Positions 1-10,273 of a stretch of DNA of 64,000 nucleotides are shown here, in pieces; the first letter of the stretch is position 1; the number at the start of each line of letters is the position of its first letter. Source of the DNA: Lithobates sylvaticus (lineage: Eukaryota > Chordata > Amphibia > Anura > Ranidae); the NCBI GenBank assembly GCA_028564925.1, contig CM053034.1, forward strand, positions 157,598,048-157,662,047, given 5' to 3'. A model generated the notes under the pieces. It saw only the letters and a list, made by a program, of their open reading frames with translations, made no database searches and had not been told where the DNA came from. The position numbers and the translations under genes were made by a program.

Positions 1-24
1 ATTACAAACTTTGCAAAGTAAAGA

Positions 25-40
25 TCGCATAAATGCTTTT
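25..40. repeat. Target-site duplication, left copy, of the L1 insertion
   Basis: The 16 bases TCGCATAAATGCTTTT occur here and again exactly at 1420-1435, bracketing the L1 fragment. Its last T's merge with the poly(T) that is the antisense poly(A) tail. Confidence 0.85.
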
Positions 41-1419
41 TTTTTTTTGCAAATATAGTTTTTATTGATTTTTAAAACAGCATGGAAACAGGAACTTATT
101 TAGTAACGTCATATACATAGTATTCAATAGTTCTCCTCAATTTTAGCAGCATACATATAAATGGGTATGTCTCATAGCAGTTTCAGTGTCATTATCACCT
201 TACAATTAGCATTCTATCGTCTCCTAATTGCATTATCGTGCTACCCCTTCATTGTTGTGAGCCTTGTGTGTTGGTTCATCTCTATACCTGGGAGCCAGGT
301 CTCATTTCCTTGTATCCAGGTGTAGGGTGTTTGATATGGGCTGTCGAATGCTTGTTTTCTTTTTTTCACCCCCCCATATGTGGGGTTCCTCCTATGAGAC
401 TAGAGGAGAAGGAGGAGAAGTAAAGTAAGAAGGAAGAGAGGAAGCAAAGAAGAGAGGGAGAGGGGGGGGGGGTAGTTTTTAGGGGGGGGAGTGGGGAACC
501 AGGGTGGATGGTGTTTATATTTTGCGCCGATTCTTGATGCTTCAAGTGTTTAGTAATGCTATCCCTTCGTCAGAGAAAATGAACATATTCCACAGCATCC
601 ATGTCTGTGAATGCTGTTCCTGTTTACTCTGTGACGAAAGGATTAAGTCCTCCATTTTCTTAATCTCCTCTACTTTGCGCAACCAAGTTCCTATTGTCGG
701 GGGGGTCCTTTTCTTCCACATAAGTGGGATACAGGCCTTGGCTGCGTTTAATAAATGTCGCACTATCAGTTTTTTTGTATTTTTTCGCTGGAATTGGGGT
801 GGCGTGCAGTAGTATGAAGGCTGGATCATTATTTATTGTATAGTCTGTGAACTTTTGTGTGACCTTTCGGACTGACGTCCAGAAGTTTTGCAATACGGGG
901 CAGGACCAAAAGACGTGGAGGAGCGTCCCTTTTTCTGATAGGCATCTCCAGCAGTTGTCGGATGTGGTTGGGTAGTATTTGTGTAGTTTACTAGGGGTGT
1001 GATACCACCTGGTTAGTATCTTGTAGTTGAGTTCTTGTATTTTCGTGCAGACTGACGTTTGCAGGGAAAATCTAATAATTGTTTGTTTTTGGGCTTCTGT
1101 AAATGTACATCCCAAGTCTGATTCCCATTTGTGGAAATATGTCAGGTCGGGGATATCATCGGGAGTGTTGAGTAGGGCGTATGTCTTGGATAGTACCCGT
1201 GGTAGGGGTCCCTCGTCGCTACAGTATGATTCAAAGGTCGTCAGACTACGATTATACTGTATTGGGTGTGGTATGGAGTGCAAAAAGTGGTGGATCCTGA
1301 TTGCTCTCCAGAACTGAAGCTGGAAGGGGCCGTTTTCGGCCACCAGCGATTGAATGGAGGGCCATTCGTTGTTTATTAGGAAGTGTGTGGCTCTGTCTCT
1401 ATTATTTCTGGCTAGCATC
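41..1419 (-). mobile_element. 5'-truncated Tx1/L1-like LINE, ORF2 C-terminal end
   Basis: This is the 3' end of an L1-clade LINE inserted antisense to INCENP. On the minus strand an open stretch at 660-1418 reads like the C-terminal part of ORF2: KILTRWYHTPSKLHKYYP, then a CWRC knuckle and GTLLHVFWSCP, typical of the cysteine-rich tail of L1/Tx1 ORF2. The rest down to 41 is 3' UTR ending in a poly(A) tail, seen as T's at 39-49. The endonuclease and reverse transcriptase are missing because the copy is 5'-truncated at 1419, as expected of target-primed reverse transcription, and a perfect 16-bp target duplication flanks it. The long open frame and the intact duplication suggest a fairly recent insertion. 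Confidence 0.85.
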
Positions 1420-1435
1420 TCGCATAAATGCTTTT
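1420..1435. repeat. Target-site duplication, right copy, of the L1 insertion
   Basis: Perfect repeat of positions 25-40; it fixes the 5' truncation point of the L1 at 1419. Confidence 0.85.
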
Positions 1436-2089
1436 AACCATAACCCAAACACCAAGAAGTATAATCCTGAATGGTTAGGACCTGAATGGTTAAAACCAAC
1501 TGTTTTATCAGGTTTGGTGTGAGTTGAGTATGAAGTAGTTTGGCTACATGCTACGCGTGTCAACGCTTCTTCAGGAGCTTAGGCATGCATTTAATATACA
1601 CATCACCCAGGAGTGGATAATAGAGTAGGTTGATGTATTAAAAACGACGGATGATGTAGGCAAGGATCAGCGAATGTATAACTGGTTCATATGAGTAGAG
1701 ACAGTATTGGGCCCCAGTTAATCAAAAATTACACTGGTATATAGTAGCATATTGGGTGAAAGAAGGCGTAGGGAAATCCTGTAGTTCCTAAACAGAAAAA
1801 ACCTCTAGGGAAGAGTAGTTTCTCAGTAGTTGCAGCACAGGGGGGAGCCAATTAGATTGTGAACCTGCAACAAGGTAAACGGCGCTCCGAGGATTCAACA
1901 ATCAACAATCCCTAAAGGCAAAGTGTGTGTCTATTTGGATAGAGTGGAGAGGGATTAGTGTGCTTGTCGGTTTGTAATGTTGTCTGTGTCCCCGTTGGGG
2001 AGCAATTACCCTCTGTCTTTGTCTTGTTTACCATTATTGAAAGTAAAAGAATCACAAATTTTGGGTTGTCTCTAGAAAAGTAATACTTG
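1436..2089. other. Non-coding stretch, no gene recognised
   Basis: No exon or intact element is visible. Around 1545-1590 the minus strand reads CTCCTGAAGAAGCG followed by ACACGCGTAG, a degenerate version of a motif seen at three other places in the window (see findings). Confidence 0.5.
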
Positions 2090-2401
2090 GGCTACTTTCA
2101 CACTGAGGTGCTTTACGGGCGCTATAACGCTAAAAATGCAGCCTGCAAAGCACCTTGGAGTGAGAGGAGAGGCTCTTTCAATGTGAAAGCCTGAGGGCTT
2201 TCACACTGGAGCGGTGCACTGGCAGGACCATCCGCATCTTTGCAGCGCTGTAGGAGCGATGTATACACTGGCAGTTTTAACCCTCTTTCGGCCACTAGCG
2301 GGGGTTAAAAGTGCCTGCTAGCGGCCGAAAACCTCTGCAAAAAAACAACGGTAAAACGCAGTTAAAAATGGCGGCAACGCCCCAGTGTAACAGTGGCCTT
2401 A
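2090..2401. mobile_element. Divergent PIF/Harbinger-type MITE copy
   Basis: The segment starts with CTTTCACACTG and ends with CCAGTGTAACAGTGGCC, and its core (ACTAGCGGGGGTTAAAA, GCGGCCGAAAAC) matches the inside of the cleaner copies at 11719-12160 and 16478-16910. It is clearly older and no target duplication is resolved. Confidence 0.6.
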
Positions 2402-2797
2402 AAATCTTCCAATTGGAGACACTAGCTCTGGTTCCCCACAGAATTCCCTCAATTTGCAATGATTTCCTCAGTTTGGCTATGGGACAGGATGTGAAACGAA
2501 ATCTCCCCAATGGGACATGGCAAATCTGACACGGGGGGTTATAACCTTCTCTTGCTCTATCCAAAAGTTCTACTTTAATAAACACAGATGAGCCAAAGCA
2601 GTGGGTTTACTTTTTAGCTTTCTAGCCTTGCTCCATTTTTAACACTGCAGAGTTGCTCTACGCTTTTTGCTTGCAGAGTGAATGACGTGCGTTTGATGTG
2701 AAAAAGTATCACTAAAGTTTGCGGTTTGCTGTACTAATTCATGCAGACTTACAATGTATCCTTACTTTTCTTTTTTATTTTTTTCTTCTTCTTTCAG

Positions 2798-2803
2798 ACA
2801 GAA
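2798..2803 (+). CDS. incenp: Candidate 6-nt microexon of INCENP
   Basis: A very strong pyrimidine tract ends in CTTTCAG at 2791-2797, is followed by just six bases (ACAGAA, Thr-Glu in frame), and then by a perfect donor GTAAGTA at 2804. The next exon starts in phase 0, so inclusion would insert two residues exactly at the start of the helical region without changing frame. From memory, human INCENP isoforms differ by a few residues near this point; that is unverified. It could also be a chance pairing of splice-like sites. Confidence 0.4.
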
Positions 2804-3011
2804 GTAAGTAACTTAGTTTTGTTGCGTTCTCACTGGTGGTTCTTGGGTTTTAAGGCAAACAACGGTCTGGTTATTTGGGTTTCTTTTTTCTTCTTCACTT
2901 GGTGTGGTTCATTTTGTCCTATCTCAGCTAACGTTAGGTTGTCCCACTGGTGAATGAAGTTCAATGAGATTTCTGTATTTACTTATGTTCTTCATATATA
3001 CCATTTCATAG
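2804..3011 (+). other. INCENP intron upstream of first certain exon
   Basis: Pyrimidine-rich intronic sequence ending in the acceptor TTTCATAG at 3004-3011. No other coding segment is visible. Confidence 0.6.
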
Positions 3012-3121
3012 GAAAAGGAGCGTCAGCGTTTAGAAGCCTTGCGCAAAAAAGAAGAAACTGAACTTCAGCGAAAGCAAAAAATAGAGGAGGGCAAGAAACG
3101 CAAGCAGGAGGAACTAAAACT
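3012..3121 (+). CDS. incenp: INCENP exon: start of the charged helix
   Basis: The exon begins after TTTCATAG and reads EKERQRLEALRKKEETELQ and onward to KRKQEELK, ending in phase 2 before the donor GTGAGT at 3122. The alternating E/K/R pattern is that of the INCENP single alpha helix, and EKERQRLE resembles the vertebrate protein closely. It is 110 bases long and joins the exon at 7928 through a leucine codon (CT+G). Confidence 0.93.
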
Positions 3122-4540
3122 GTGAGTCTTATTATGGGTAGGGGGGGGGGGGGGGGGGGTCATGGTGGTTAAGATTGTAAGCCCTGTATACCTGATAACT
3201 TCATTATCCTCCAGTTTATTTTTTATTTTTTTTTTCTCATTACCCTTCTGGCCCAGAGACATGGCCTTGTCTGAAGCATATTTATACGATTGTTGACTTT
3301 AGATCATGATAAAATTTTAATAAAGGAAATTAAGCCCTTGACTGCAACTTATTGCCAGTTTTTAAAGGGATGAACTGAGGAAGATTTTGCAGTTTAATCA
3401 GGTTGTTTTAAAATGTCTGAGAGGATAACTTTAAAGTAGTTTTATTTTATTACATCTCAGGACACTTCATAATCAGGACTACTTGGGCTGTGTTGCCACT
3501 TTCAAGTCATTGAACACTGAACAAATAAAGGCAGGATTCCCTGCCCAGACCTAACTTTGCTCAGATAATTTTTTTTTTTATTTTAGCTAGTGTTTTTTGG
3601 CTTAAGGATTTGTCTGACGAGGTTGCTGGAGATTACCTTTAGTGGGAGATGGCCCATTGTGCACATGCCTGCTTGAGAAGGGAAAGGCTTCCTCTGGACA
3701 GTCACGTGAGGCTAAGTGGGACAGTACTCAAACCCTGCATACAATATTTATTTTTGGTACTGGATACTGCAGGCAGCCACCTCCCCAGTGTAAATTCGTA
3801 ACTGGTGACCTTGCTGACAAGGTGCTGTTCAGGTCCAGGGCAGTGATCTTTTGGCTGAAGTGAAGGCGCCGTGGGACATGAGGAACGAAGACCTGGGCCT
3901 TTTTGGGCGTGTAGAAAGGAATAATGAAAATGTGGCATTCCCCTAGTGTTCCCTGGTGCTTGGGGCTGTGAGAGCTGTTGACTGGAGCAACACACCATTG
4001 TATTGGTGTTCACAAGGGGCAGATCGGGTGCAGTGATGTTATCTAGCACATCTGCCTTTTTGTTTCCCCCAGGTAACCACAGGTGATCTGCAGTACAGCT
4101 TCAGTGCAATGCCTGCAATAATCATGACATACGCAGCACACCTACAGTGCAGTATACAGCCCTCAGTTCTCTGCAGTTCTCTGCAGCTGCCTCCTTGTGC
4201 AAGATAAAGGTGAAGGGCATTTTGGCGATTCTAATTACACTTGCTTGTCTAAGAAGGATGTGTTGTGCAGTCATTGTAAATCTCTTGGGAAAAACAAGCC
4301 ATGGTCCCTTCCGGATTAGCCTGACTTGCTGTTACAGGGTCTGAATTATTTTTTTTTTTTTCCCTCCATCCTGCTTTTACAGTCCCTGGCTTTGACGGCT
4401 TGGCATTAAAGCCCAAGTCCTGATGTATAGGTGTTTGACTGTGTAATTCCTACCCTCCTCAAGACAAGATGGCCAACCTCCAGGAATGTGTACCATCATA
4501 CATGGAAGGCTTATTTCACTTGGTGTGAGGCTCATATTAT
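3122..4540 (+). other. INCENP intron, part without recognised element
   Basis: Intronic sequence with a G homopolymer near 3140-3160. No element with clear ends and no exon is visible up to the antisense L1 poly(T) at about 4543. Confidence 0.5.
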
Positions 4541-4836
4541 CTATTTTTTTTTTTTTTTATCAAAACTTGTTTATTGATGAATTACTCATATAATACATAC
4601 AATCGTTGCAGTATAAAGAAAAACAATACATACATGGTATGTCTTTGTAGGTATCCGTAGTATCTGAGCAATAACAGAATATAGTACAGATGATAAATTT
4701 CCTTTACCCTTTCCATCCCCAAAGAAAAAAAAAGGGGGGTTTAACCAGCACTTTCGACCTATTATAATAAAACCATGGTATACATTCCTTCACCTAACGG
4801 ATAAAGCAAAGTCTAGTGCATAACCTTTGAACTTAA

Positions 4837-5255
4837 AGCGGGATTCCACCCTAAAGCTCATCAGAACCCCCCCTCCGGTGTCACATTTGGCACCTTTCAG
4901 GGGGAGGGGGGTGCAGATACCTGTCTAAGACAGGTATTTACACCACTTCCTGTCCCGCTGTCTGCCGGGACACAAACGGGTCCCAGCAGACAGCGCGGAC
5001 GATTCTCATTGCGCTGCACAACTCGCGCATGCGCAGTAGGGAACCGGGAAGTGAAGCCGCAACGCCTCACTTCCTGATTCCCTCACCGAGAATGGCGCCG
5101 GCAGCAGCAGAGAGCCGATTTATTGATCGGCCTTTGCTGCCGACATCGCTGGAACCTGTGACAGGTAAGTGTCCATTTATTAAGTCAGCAGCTGCAGTAT
5201 TTGTAGCTGCTGGCTTTTAAAAAAAAAAAATGTTTTTTGCAGGTACAGTCCCGCT
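4837..5255 (+). mobile_element. TTAA-flanked MITE carrying a promoter/first-exon-like cassette
   Basis: TTAA at 4833-4836 and 5256-5259 flank termini AGCGGGATTCC and its near-inverse GTCCCGCT, as for piggyBac-type non-autonomous elements. It shares its whole body with 42668-43156. Inside are an NRF-1 palindrome (5025-5034), ETS-like sites, ATGGCGCCGGC at 5092, an open stretch of about 24 codons and the donor ACAG|GTAAGTGT (GT at 5165). It is inserted in an older antisense L1. Confidence 0.8.
5025..5100 (+). promoter_or_regulatory. NRF-1 / ETS / YY1-like motif cluster inside MITE
   Basis: GCGCATGCGC at 5025-5034 with flanking C and A is a perfect NRF-1 consensus. CCGGGAAGTG at 5044 and CACTTCCTG at 5068 are ETS-type sites (the first has one mismatch to CCGGAAGT). 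AATGGCGCC at 5091 is a weaker YY1-like site overlapping an ATG. Whether it drives transcription is unknown; the arrangement recurs in the copy at 42929-43003. Confidence 0.5.
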
Positions 5256-5599
5256 TTAACTAAACCTGTGTTTCTTGCTATTTCGCGACCCCCCCACCCC
5301 CCCCCACCCTCCACATCAGCTGATGGCTTCCTACTGAAGGAGTCTATTACCAATTGTGGCGGAGCTAGGCTAGGGCCGTCCAGCCATGGTTGCCAAATAA
5401 GATCAAATTTTCCTGCTGCTGTAGGCCAACCACTCTCTGAGAAGTAAAGAATTAACATATGCAATCCACTGTTTTCCTGTGGGGACCGCAGGTGCCATCC
5501 AATACCGTGCTAGAAGTTTCCTGGCCAGGTACATCAGTCTAGTAATCATACAATACATGCCTTTTTTGGGTACATTTCCTCAATTGCCCCAAGCAAGTA

Positions 5600-7674
5600 C
5601 ACCGGGGGGTTCATAGGAACAGGAACCTGAGATAGTCTGGATATGCATTGAGACGCCTCCGCCTAACTCCAGCGGAGTTTCGGGCGAGTCTCATAATTTT
5701 AATCGCTGCCAGTATGTCATGGGATGCATTTTTAGGTTTTCTGATGTGGAGATGCCGCTGGCTTTGAGTACCATTAAGGGGCCTTGGCTGTTCTGTCATA
5801 AAAGACCTATTGTATCTCATTCCTTTGTAAAAAGCTTTTGTGCAGGGTATGGTATTGATCTGCCTGTTCGGCCCCCTCCTTAATTTGGTCTTGACTGTAT
5901 TGCAGTCTTCTCAGTTTGAGTCTGAGATTCCCTTGTCCCTTTTTTGTGCAAGGTTCTTCGTCTTCGTGCATTTTGATCATCCCATCAGGAGTATAGTTCA
6001 AGCTTCTATTGTGGTTTTTGGGCACGTGGGCCTTGTTTCTGGGTTGTCCACCCTCCATGTTGTGTTTAGGACATCCCAAGTTGTCATGAATGTGAAGAGT
6101 ACCATGTGTCCTTTGATTTAAAAAAAAAAAATATATATATATATAATAATTCTTTAACTGTAAATGGGGGATCAGGAATCCCTCTCCTCTCTGTAACCTT
6201 ATTGCTTGCTGCAAAACTGAGTTTTAGCTGAACTGGAAGGTGCTCTGTTCTGCACTAGGTCTTGTCTCTGAAAACTTGCTTGGGGAATAGGCCGTTGACG
6301 CCAGACACTAGAATCGCCCAGTAAACTCCCTAACATGTGCCCCCTGATACTGGTGTTTTGTAAATTACTCCTGCGCTGCCACCTAGATGCACAAAATAAA
6401 TACAAACTGTCCCTTAAATTGCTCCTACCAAAGTGCTCAAACTCAACCATCAATCAATGAGCTGCTGCTGACACCTATGTGTTCCACATTCTATAGTAAA
6501 ATGTAGATAAATGTTGGAGTGCTGCTCAGAATATTCACCATTTAATAAAATAAACTTAATAGTTTACAGTGCTAATGTGAACACCAGTATATCAAACTTA
6601 AAAAAAAAAAAAAAAAACCTCAGTCGGAAGGTCCTTGTCCATCCACAATATGATGCAAATCAAACCAATGTTCAATATATTTAATGCCACTATATTCATG
6701 TATACATATATACATATATACACAGCACAGTTGTGAACATCATGCTCCACCTCAGTAACCATTATGCCCTTGCCTTTATTATTTGTACCTATAAACATGT
6801 GTCTACCCCACATCACCACCCCTTTTTATGAGGAAGATTGGTATGCAGTCATTTCCACCAATTCTTCAAAGTGTACCTTTTTTAAGAGGCTGGATGCTTC
6901 TTTGTGTCCACAGCTTTAGCATATAGCTGAAATGTGCTCAGAAAGAATAAAGAGCTGCCATAGTGCAGTATTTAAAAATCAGACAAAACACTTTTTATTA
7001 AATGACAATTATGCCCTCACATACTGGTGCAATCAACAGGTTCTACACTGGGTATTACCGGCATCACTCAAGCGTCACACTTCCAGTTTCCTAGTCTGTC
7101 ACCCTGCTCTGCCCAACACATTGCATCATTGGTCACATGACTTAATCAGGGGATGGGGCAGGGTGACTCAAGCTGGGTTATAAGAGCGCTCCGTTTACAT
7201 GTTGCTATAGTTAATACCTCATTCGCATGTGTAATCCAATCTTGTACACGGTATATACTCTACTGGGACTGGAATCCACCAGATTTGCACAATTTTTGTG
7301 TAACAAATACTATTCTTAATGAAATCCAACCCTTAAAGGAAATCATTAAAACCAACACATTGAACTCTAACACTTCCCTGTATTTTTGAAGCGCTCTGCA
7401 CCTTAGATCAAACTTTGCAAGTAATTGGAGAAAAAAAAAAATATGCAGAAGATGGACTGCAGTAGGACTAGTTAAATAACGCATTCTCCATAACAAATAA
7501 TTGCATTTAATTCAGTTATGCCACAATATCAGATTAGCCCTTAGGTGCTGAAGGTGAAATGTCAGATTCTGTACTATGAAAAATCAAACCTTGGAACACC
7601 ACAATGCTATTTTCTGGAGGAATTCCATCTAGATCAGTAATGTTCTCTCAATGTGTGCCCCTTGTTTCTCTATT
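5600..7674 (+). other. INCENP intron, decayed repeats, no gene
   Basis: Short minus-strand open stretches at 5611-6214 are broken and match nothing I recognise. There is a TA run at 6131-6144 and an A-run at 6600-6617. Segment 6900-7440 has the look of an old non-LTR or Penelope-like terminal region (GC-richer block 7060-7200) but I cannot classify it. Confidence 0.4.
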
Positions 7675-7680
7675 CCCCCC

Positions 7681-7721
<41 letters not shown>
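7675..7721. repeat. C-run followed by long T-run
   Basis: About 14 C's are followed by more than 30 T's ending at 7721, some 200 bases before the acceptor at 7927. It may partly be a sequencing or assembly length artefact. Confidence 0.8.
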
Positions 7722-7723
<2 letters not shown>

Positions 7724-7927
7724 TCTTCCTTCTTTGTCAGGATTTGCCAATCAATTTGGGTCTAATGGCTGATTGTTAGGAGTGAAGAGGATACTTCTAG
7801 AGACTTATAGCTGGATTAACATTTTGAAGCTTTGTAGCACTACACAAGAAGCCTCCATCTCAACACAAACAAAATGGTTTTCTGTAAATGTATTTGTTGC
7901 TGACCATCTCAACCTTCCAACTTTTAG

Positions 7928-8048
7928 GAGAAGGGAAGAACGTTTGCGCAAGGTTCTGCAGGCACGTGAGAGAGTGGAGCAATTGGAAGAGGAGAAAAAG
8001 AAGAAAATAGAACAGAAATTTGCACACATAGATGAGAAAAGTGAAAAA
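7928..8048 (+). CDS. incenp: INCENP exon: conserved helix block
   Basis: The exon follows the acceptor CAACTTTTAG and reads [20 protein letters not shown] and then [14 protein letters not shown], one of the best conserved parts of vertebrate INCENP (recalled human counterpart: [19 protein letters not shown] and IEQKFAQIDEKTEK). It enters in phase 2, leaves in phase 0, and ends before the donor GTAATT at 8049, which is weaker than the others. Confidence 0.95.
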
Positions 8049-8167
8049 GTAATTTTTTCTTTTTATTTATTTTTATTTTTTTTGTAGTACATGCATGTCT
8101 TTGTGGCTATTGATCAGGATCTAAAGCTTCATGAACACGCTATCTTATATCGATGATGCCTTTTCAG

Positions 8168-8290
8168 GTTCGGGAAGACCGTATGGCTGAAGAAAAAGCC
8201 AAAAAGAAAGTCACTGCAAAAAAACAGGAGGAACTAGAAGGCAGAAGGCGACAGGAAGAGGAAGCACGCAAACTTAAAACAAAACAACTG
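8168..8290 (+). CDS. incenp: INCENP exon: helix block VREDRMAEEKAKKK
   Basis: Exactly 41 codons between CTTTTCAG and GTATGT. It reads VREDRMAEEKAKKKVTAKKQ and ends in KLKTKQL, matching the recalled vertebrate AKEERLAEEKAKKKAAAKK block. Phase 0 at both ends. Acidic and basic residues alternate every three to four positions, as in a single alpha helix. Confidence 0.94.
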
Positions 8291-9900
8291 GTATGTGTGA
8301 ACAACACTCATGTTAGTGTTTGAAGTCTAAAAGTGTGTGTATGTCAAAATGTCAAGTCATAAGCTTCTAGCCAGGCCTTAAGGGTTACTCTCAACCAGTT
8401 GCCCCTAAACACGCCCCCATGAAATGACTCCGCCTCCTTATCCAGCACCTGTGACACAGAACACGTCCACACCGGCGTTCTGTCAAGCGCTGGGTCAGGA
8501 GGCAGGACTGTCAGCCGAGGAAATTCAAATGTAAGCTGTTACAGCTGGCAATGATCCCTGCTCTGTAAAACGGCCAGCTCTCCTCTTCCTCCACGCTCTT
8601 CCCCTGGGTGAACGGCTCCCATTTAACCCGCCCCTCCGGTGGTGCTCGCCCCATCGCTGCCAAGCAGCCCATGCTTGCCAGCCATAATTTTCTACTGCCA
8701 CTGCATTTTGCGAGTAGAAAGTTTGACACTCTCTCACTCTGCAGCCCTAAACTTCCTCCTTTTCTTGGGTCCCCCATCAGCTCCGCCCCCATCCATAGAA
8801 CATGGGTTGCCTTGACACACAAGCCTGAGTGTAAATCTGCAAAAATCCTGGCAAGACAATTTAACCGAAGTGAGAGGGGGAAACTAACACTAATAAAAAG
8901 CAGACAGGAGTTCTCGTTTTTGTTACTCTACTAAAAGCGTTAGTTTTTTTTGTTTTGACCTTTTTGCCTCGCTTACCTGTCAAACAGTTGTTGCCAGGCT
9001 GATAAGCGAGGGTAAGTCTTTCTTTTGGCGCCCTAGGTAGCACACTACTTTTTAGGGCTACTCTATTGTGTGGTGGCTTATGGAATCTCTTAAAACCACC
9101 ACTTCACTAAACCTCCCACATGCTTCCAACCTGTAACACTCAAAATTAGTGTTATCAATATCGGGGCTGATACTTACCATTTGCACGAGTACTAATACTT
9201 GTGCAAATGTTCCGAAACCTAGACCCGATACCTTTTTCTTGCAATCTGAGCCCATGCAAACTGAATGGGCTTAAATTGCACTTCAAAGAATCACATGCTA
9301 TGTGAACAGGAATGCAATGCAAATCCTGTCTGAATCGCTTGCGGTTTTCCTCGCTGCTCCTGTGTGGATCCAGGCTCATCATGGTGACTTCACTATGGCT
9401 GTCCCACCTTTTGGCTCCCGCTGCTGTCAAATTCTGTCAAATTCTTTGACGAGGAAGTGGTAGGCAGGGCTGAGTGACCCTGTCTGTTAATGGAATGCAG
9501 ACAAGGCGGCTTGGGAGCGATCCCCCATAGGAAGCGGATTCCTATGGGGGCCCTTCACCAAAGAGGAGCCAGGAGTGCCAGTGGGGGATAGAAAAATGAT
9601 TGTGGTTGCAGGTAAGTATGCCTTGTTGAACCTTTTAATGTTTAACAGATTTTTCTTTATTTTTTTTTCTCCCAAAGAAGTTTATTTTTTTTAACTGGAC
9701 TTGCACTTTAAATTGGTGCAGTTCAACTTCTATCCTCCCCAGAGGGTGTTTATTTTTAATTTTTTTTTCTTAAATAAACTACAAGCTTATATTTCAAATT
9801 CTTGACAATTCTGCACCTGTTGTGTGTTCTGGCTTTGTAAGGTCTTTCAGAGTAATTAGATGGTCCAGTATATAAGATTGCTGTTGATTTTGTAACATAG
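8291..9900 (+). other. INCENP intron with a degenerate MITE-like segment
   Basis: No exon is seen. Around 9230-9720 lies MITE-like sequence with a consensus splice donor GCAG|GTAAGTAT (GT at 9612), of the kind seen in other MITEs of the window. The rest (8390-9200) is not recognised. Confidence 0.4.
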
Positions 9901-10079
9901 GATGATGAAGAGCGCCGGCACCAGGAGCTCCTCCAGAAGAAGCGCGAGGAGGAAGAGCAAGAGAGGCAGAAAAAGCTTGCCGAGGCAAAGAAATTGGCAG
10001 AAATACGTCAGGCAGAACAAGAACGTGAGAGGCAACGACAGCTGCAGGCTGCAGCTGAAAGAGAGCAAGAGCGTCTTCG
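9901..10079 (+). CDS. incenp: INCENP exon: helix block DDEERRHQELLQKK
   Basis: The exon starts after GTAACATAG and reads DDEERRHQELLQKKREEEEQ through IRQAEQERERQRQLQAAAER to EQERLR, ending in phase 2 before GTGAGG at 10080. EERRHQELLQKK is nearly identical to the recalled human sequence, and the E/R/Q-rich repeats that follow are the low-complexity part of the helix, which varies in length between species. Confidence 0.95.
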
Positions 10080-10273
10080 GTGAGGATTGATGTAGAAACC
10101 CCTTCCCAATATTTTCTTTATGGGAAAACCTACCTTTTTTGATGCATTACCTTTTACAAACCTCATTTTGGGGGACAAGCATGATCGATTTGGTTGCATA
10201 TAAAAGGTTTTTGTAGAGGGAATTTAAAAAACTGATCAGGTTTGTCTTCTTTCCATGGTAGCACTGGCAACTA

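Larger units (their letters stand above)
4541..5600 (-). mobile_element. Decayed L1-like LINE, ORF2 tail, split by a MITE
   Basis: A poly(T) at 4543-4559 marks an antisense poly(A) tail followed by L1-type 3' UTR. On the minus strand between 5310 and 5560 one can read the end of ORF2: ARKLLARYWMAPAVPTGKQW and further on WQPWLDGPSLAPP, typical of L1/Tx1 ORF2 C-termini. The frame is broken by several changes. A TTAA-flanked MITE (4837-5255) sits inside and is therefore younger. I cannot fix the 5' end; 5600-6120 may be more of this copy or a different repeat. Confidence 0.65.

Noticed and set aside
5029-5220. Open frame MRSREPGSEAA conserved at 42915-43115
   Set aside because: Conservation is that of the MITE copies; the more interesting ATG is the downstream one in the YY1-like site. 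No evidence of a protein-coding gene.
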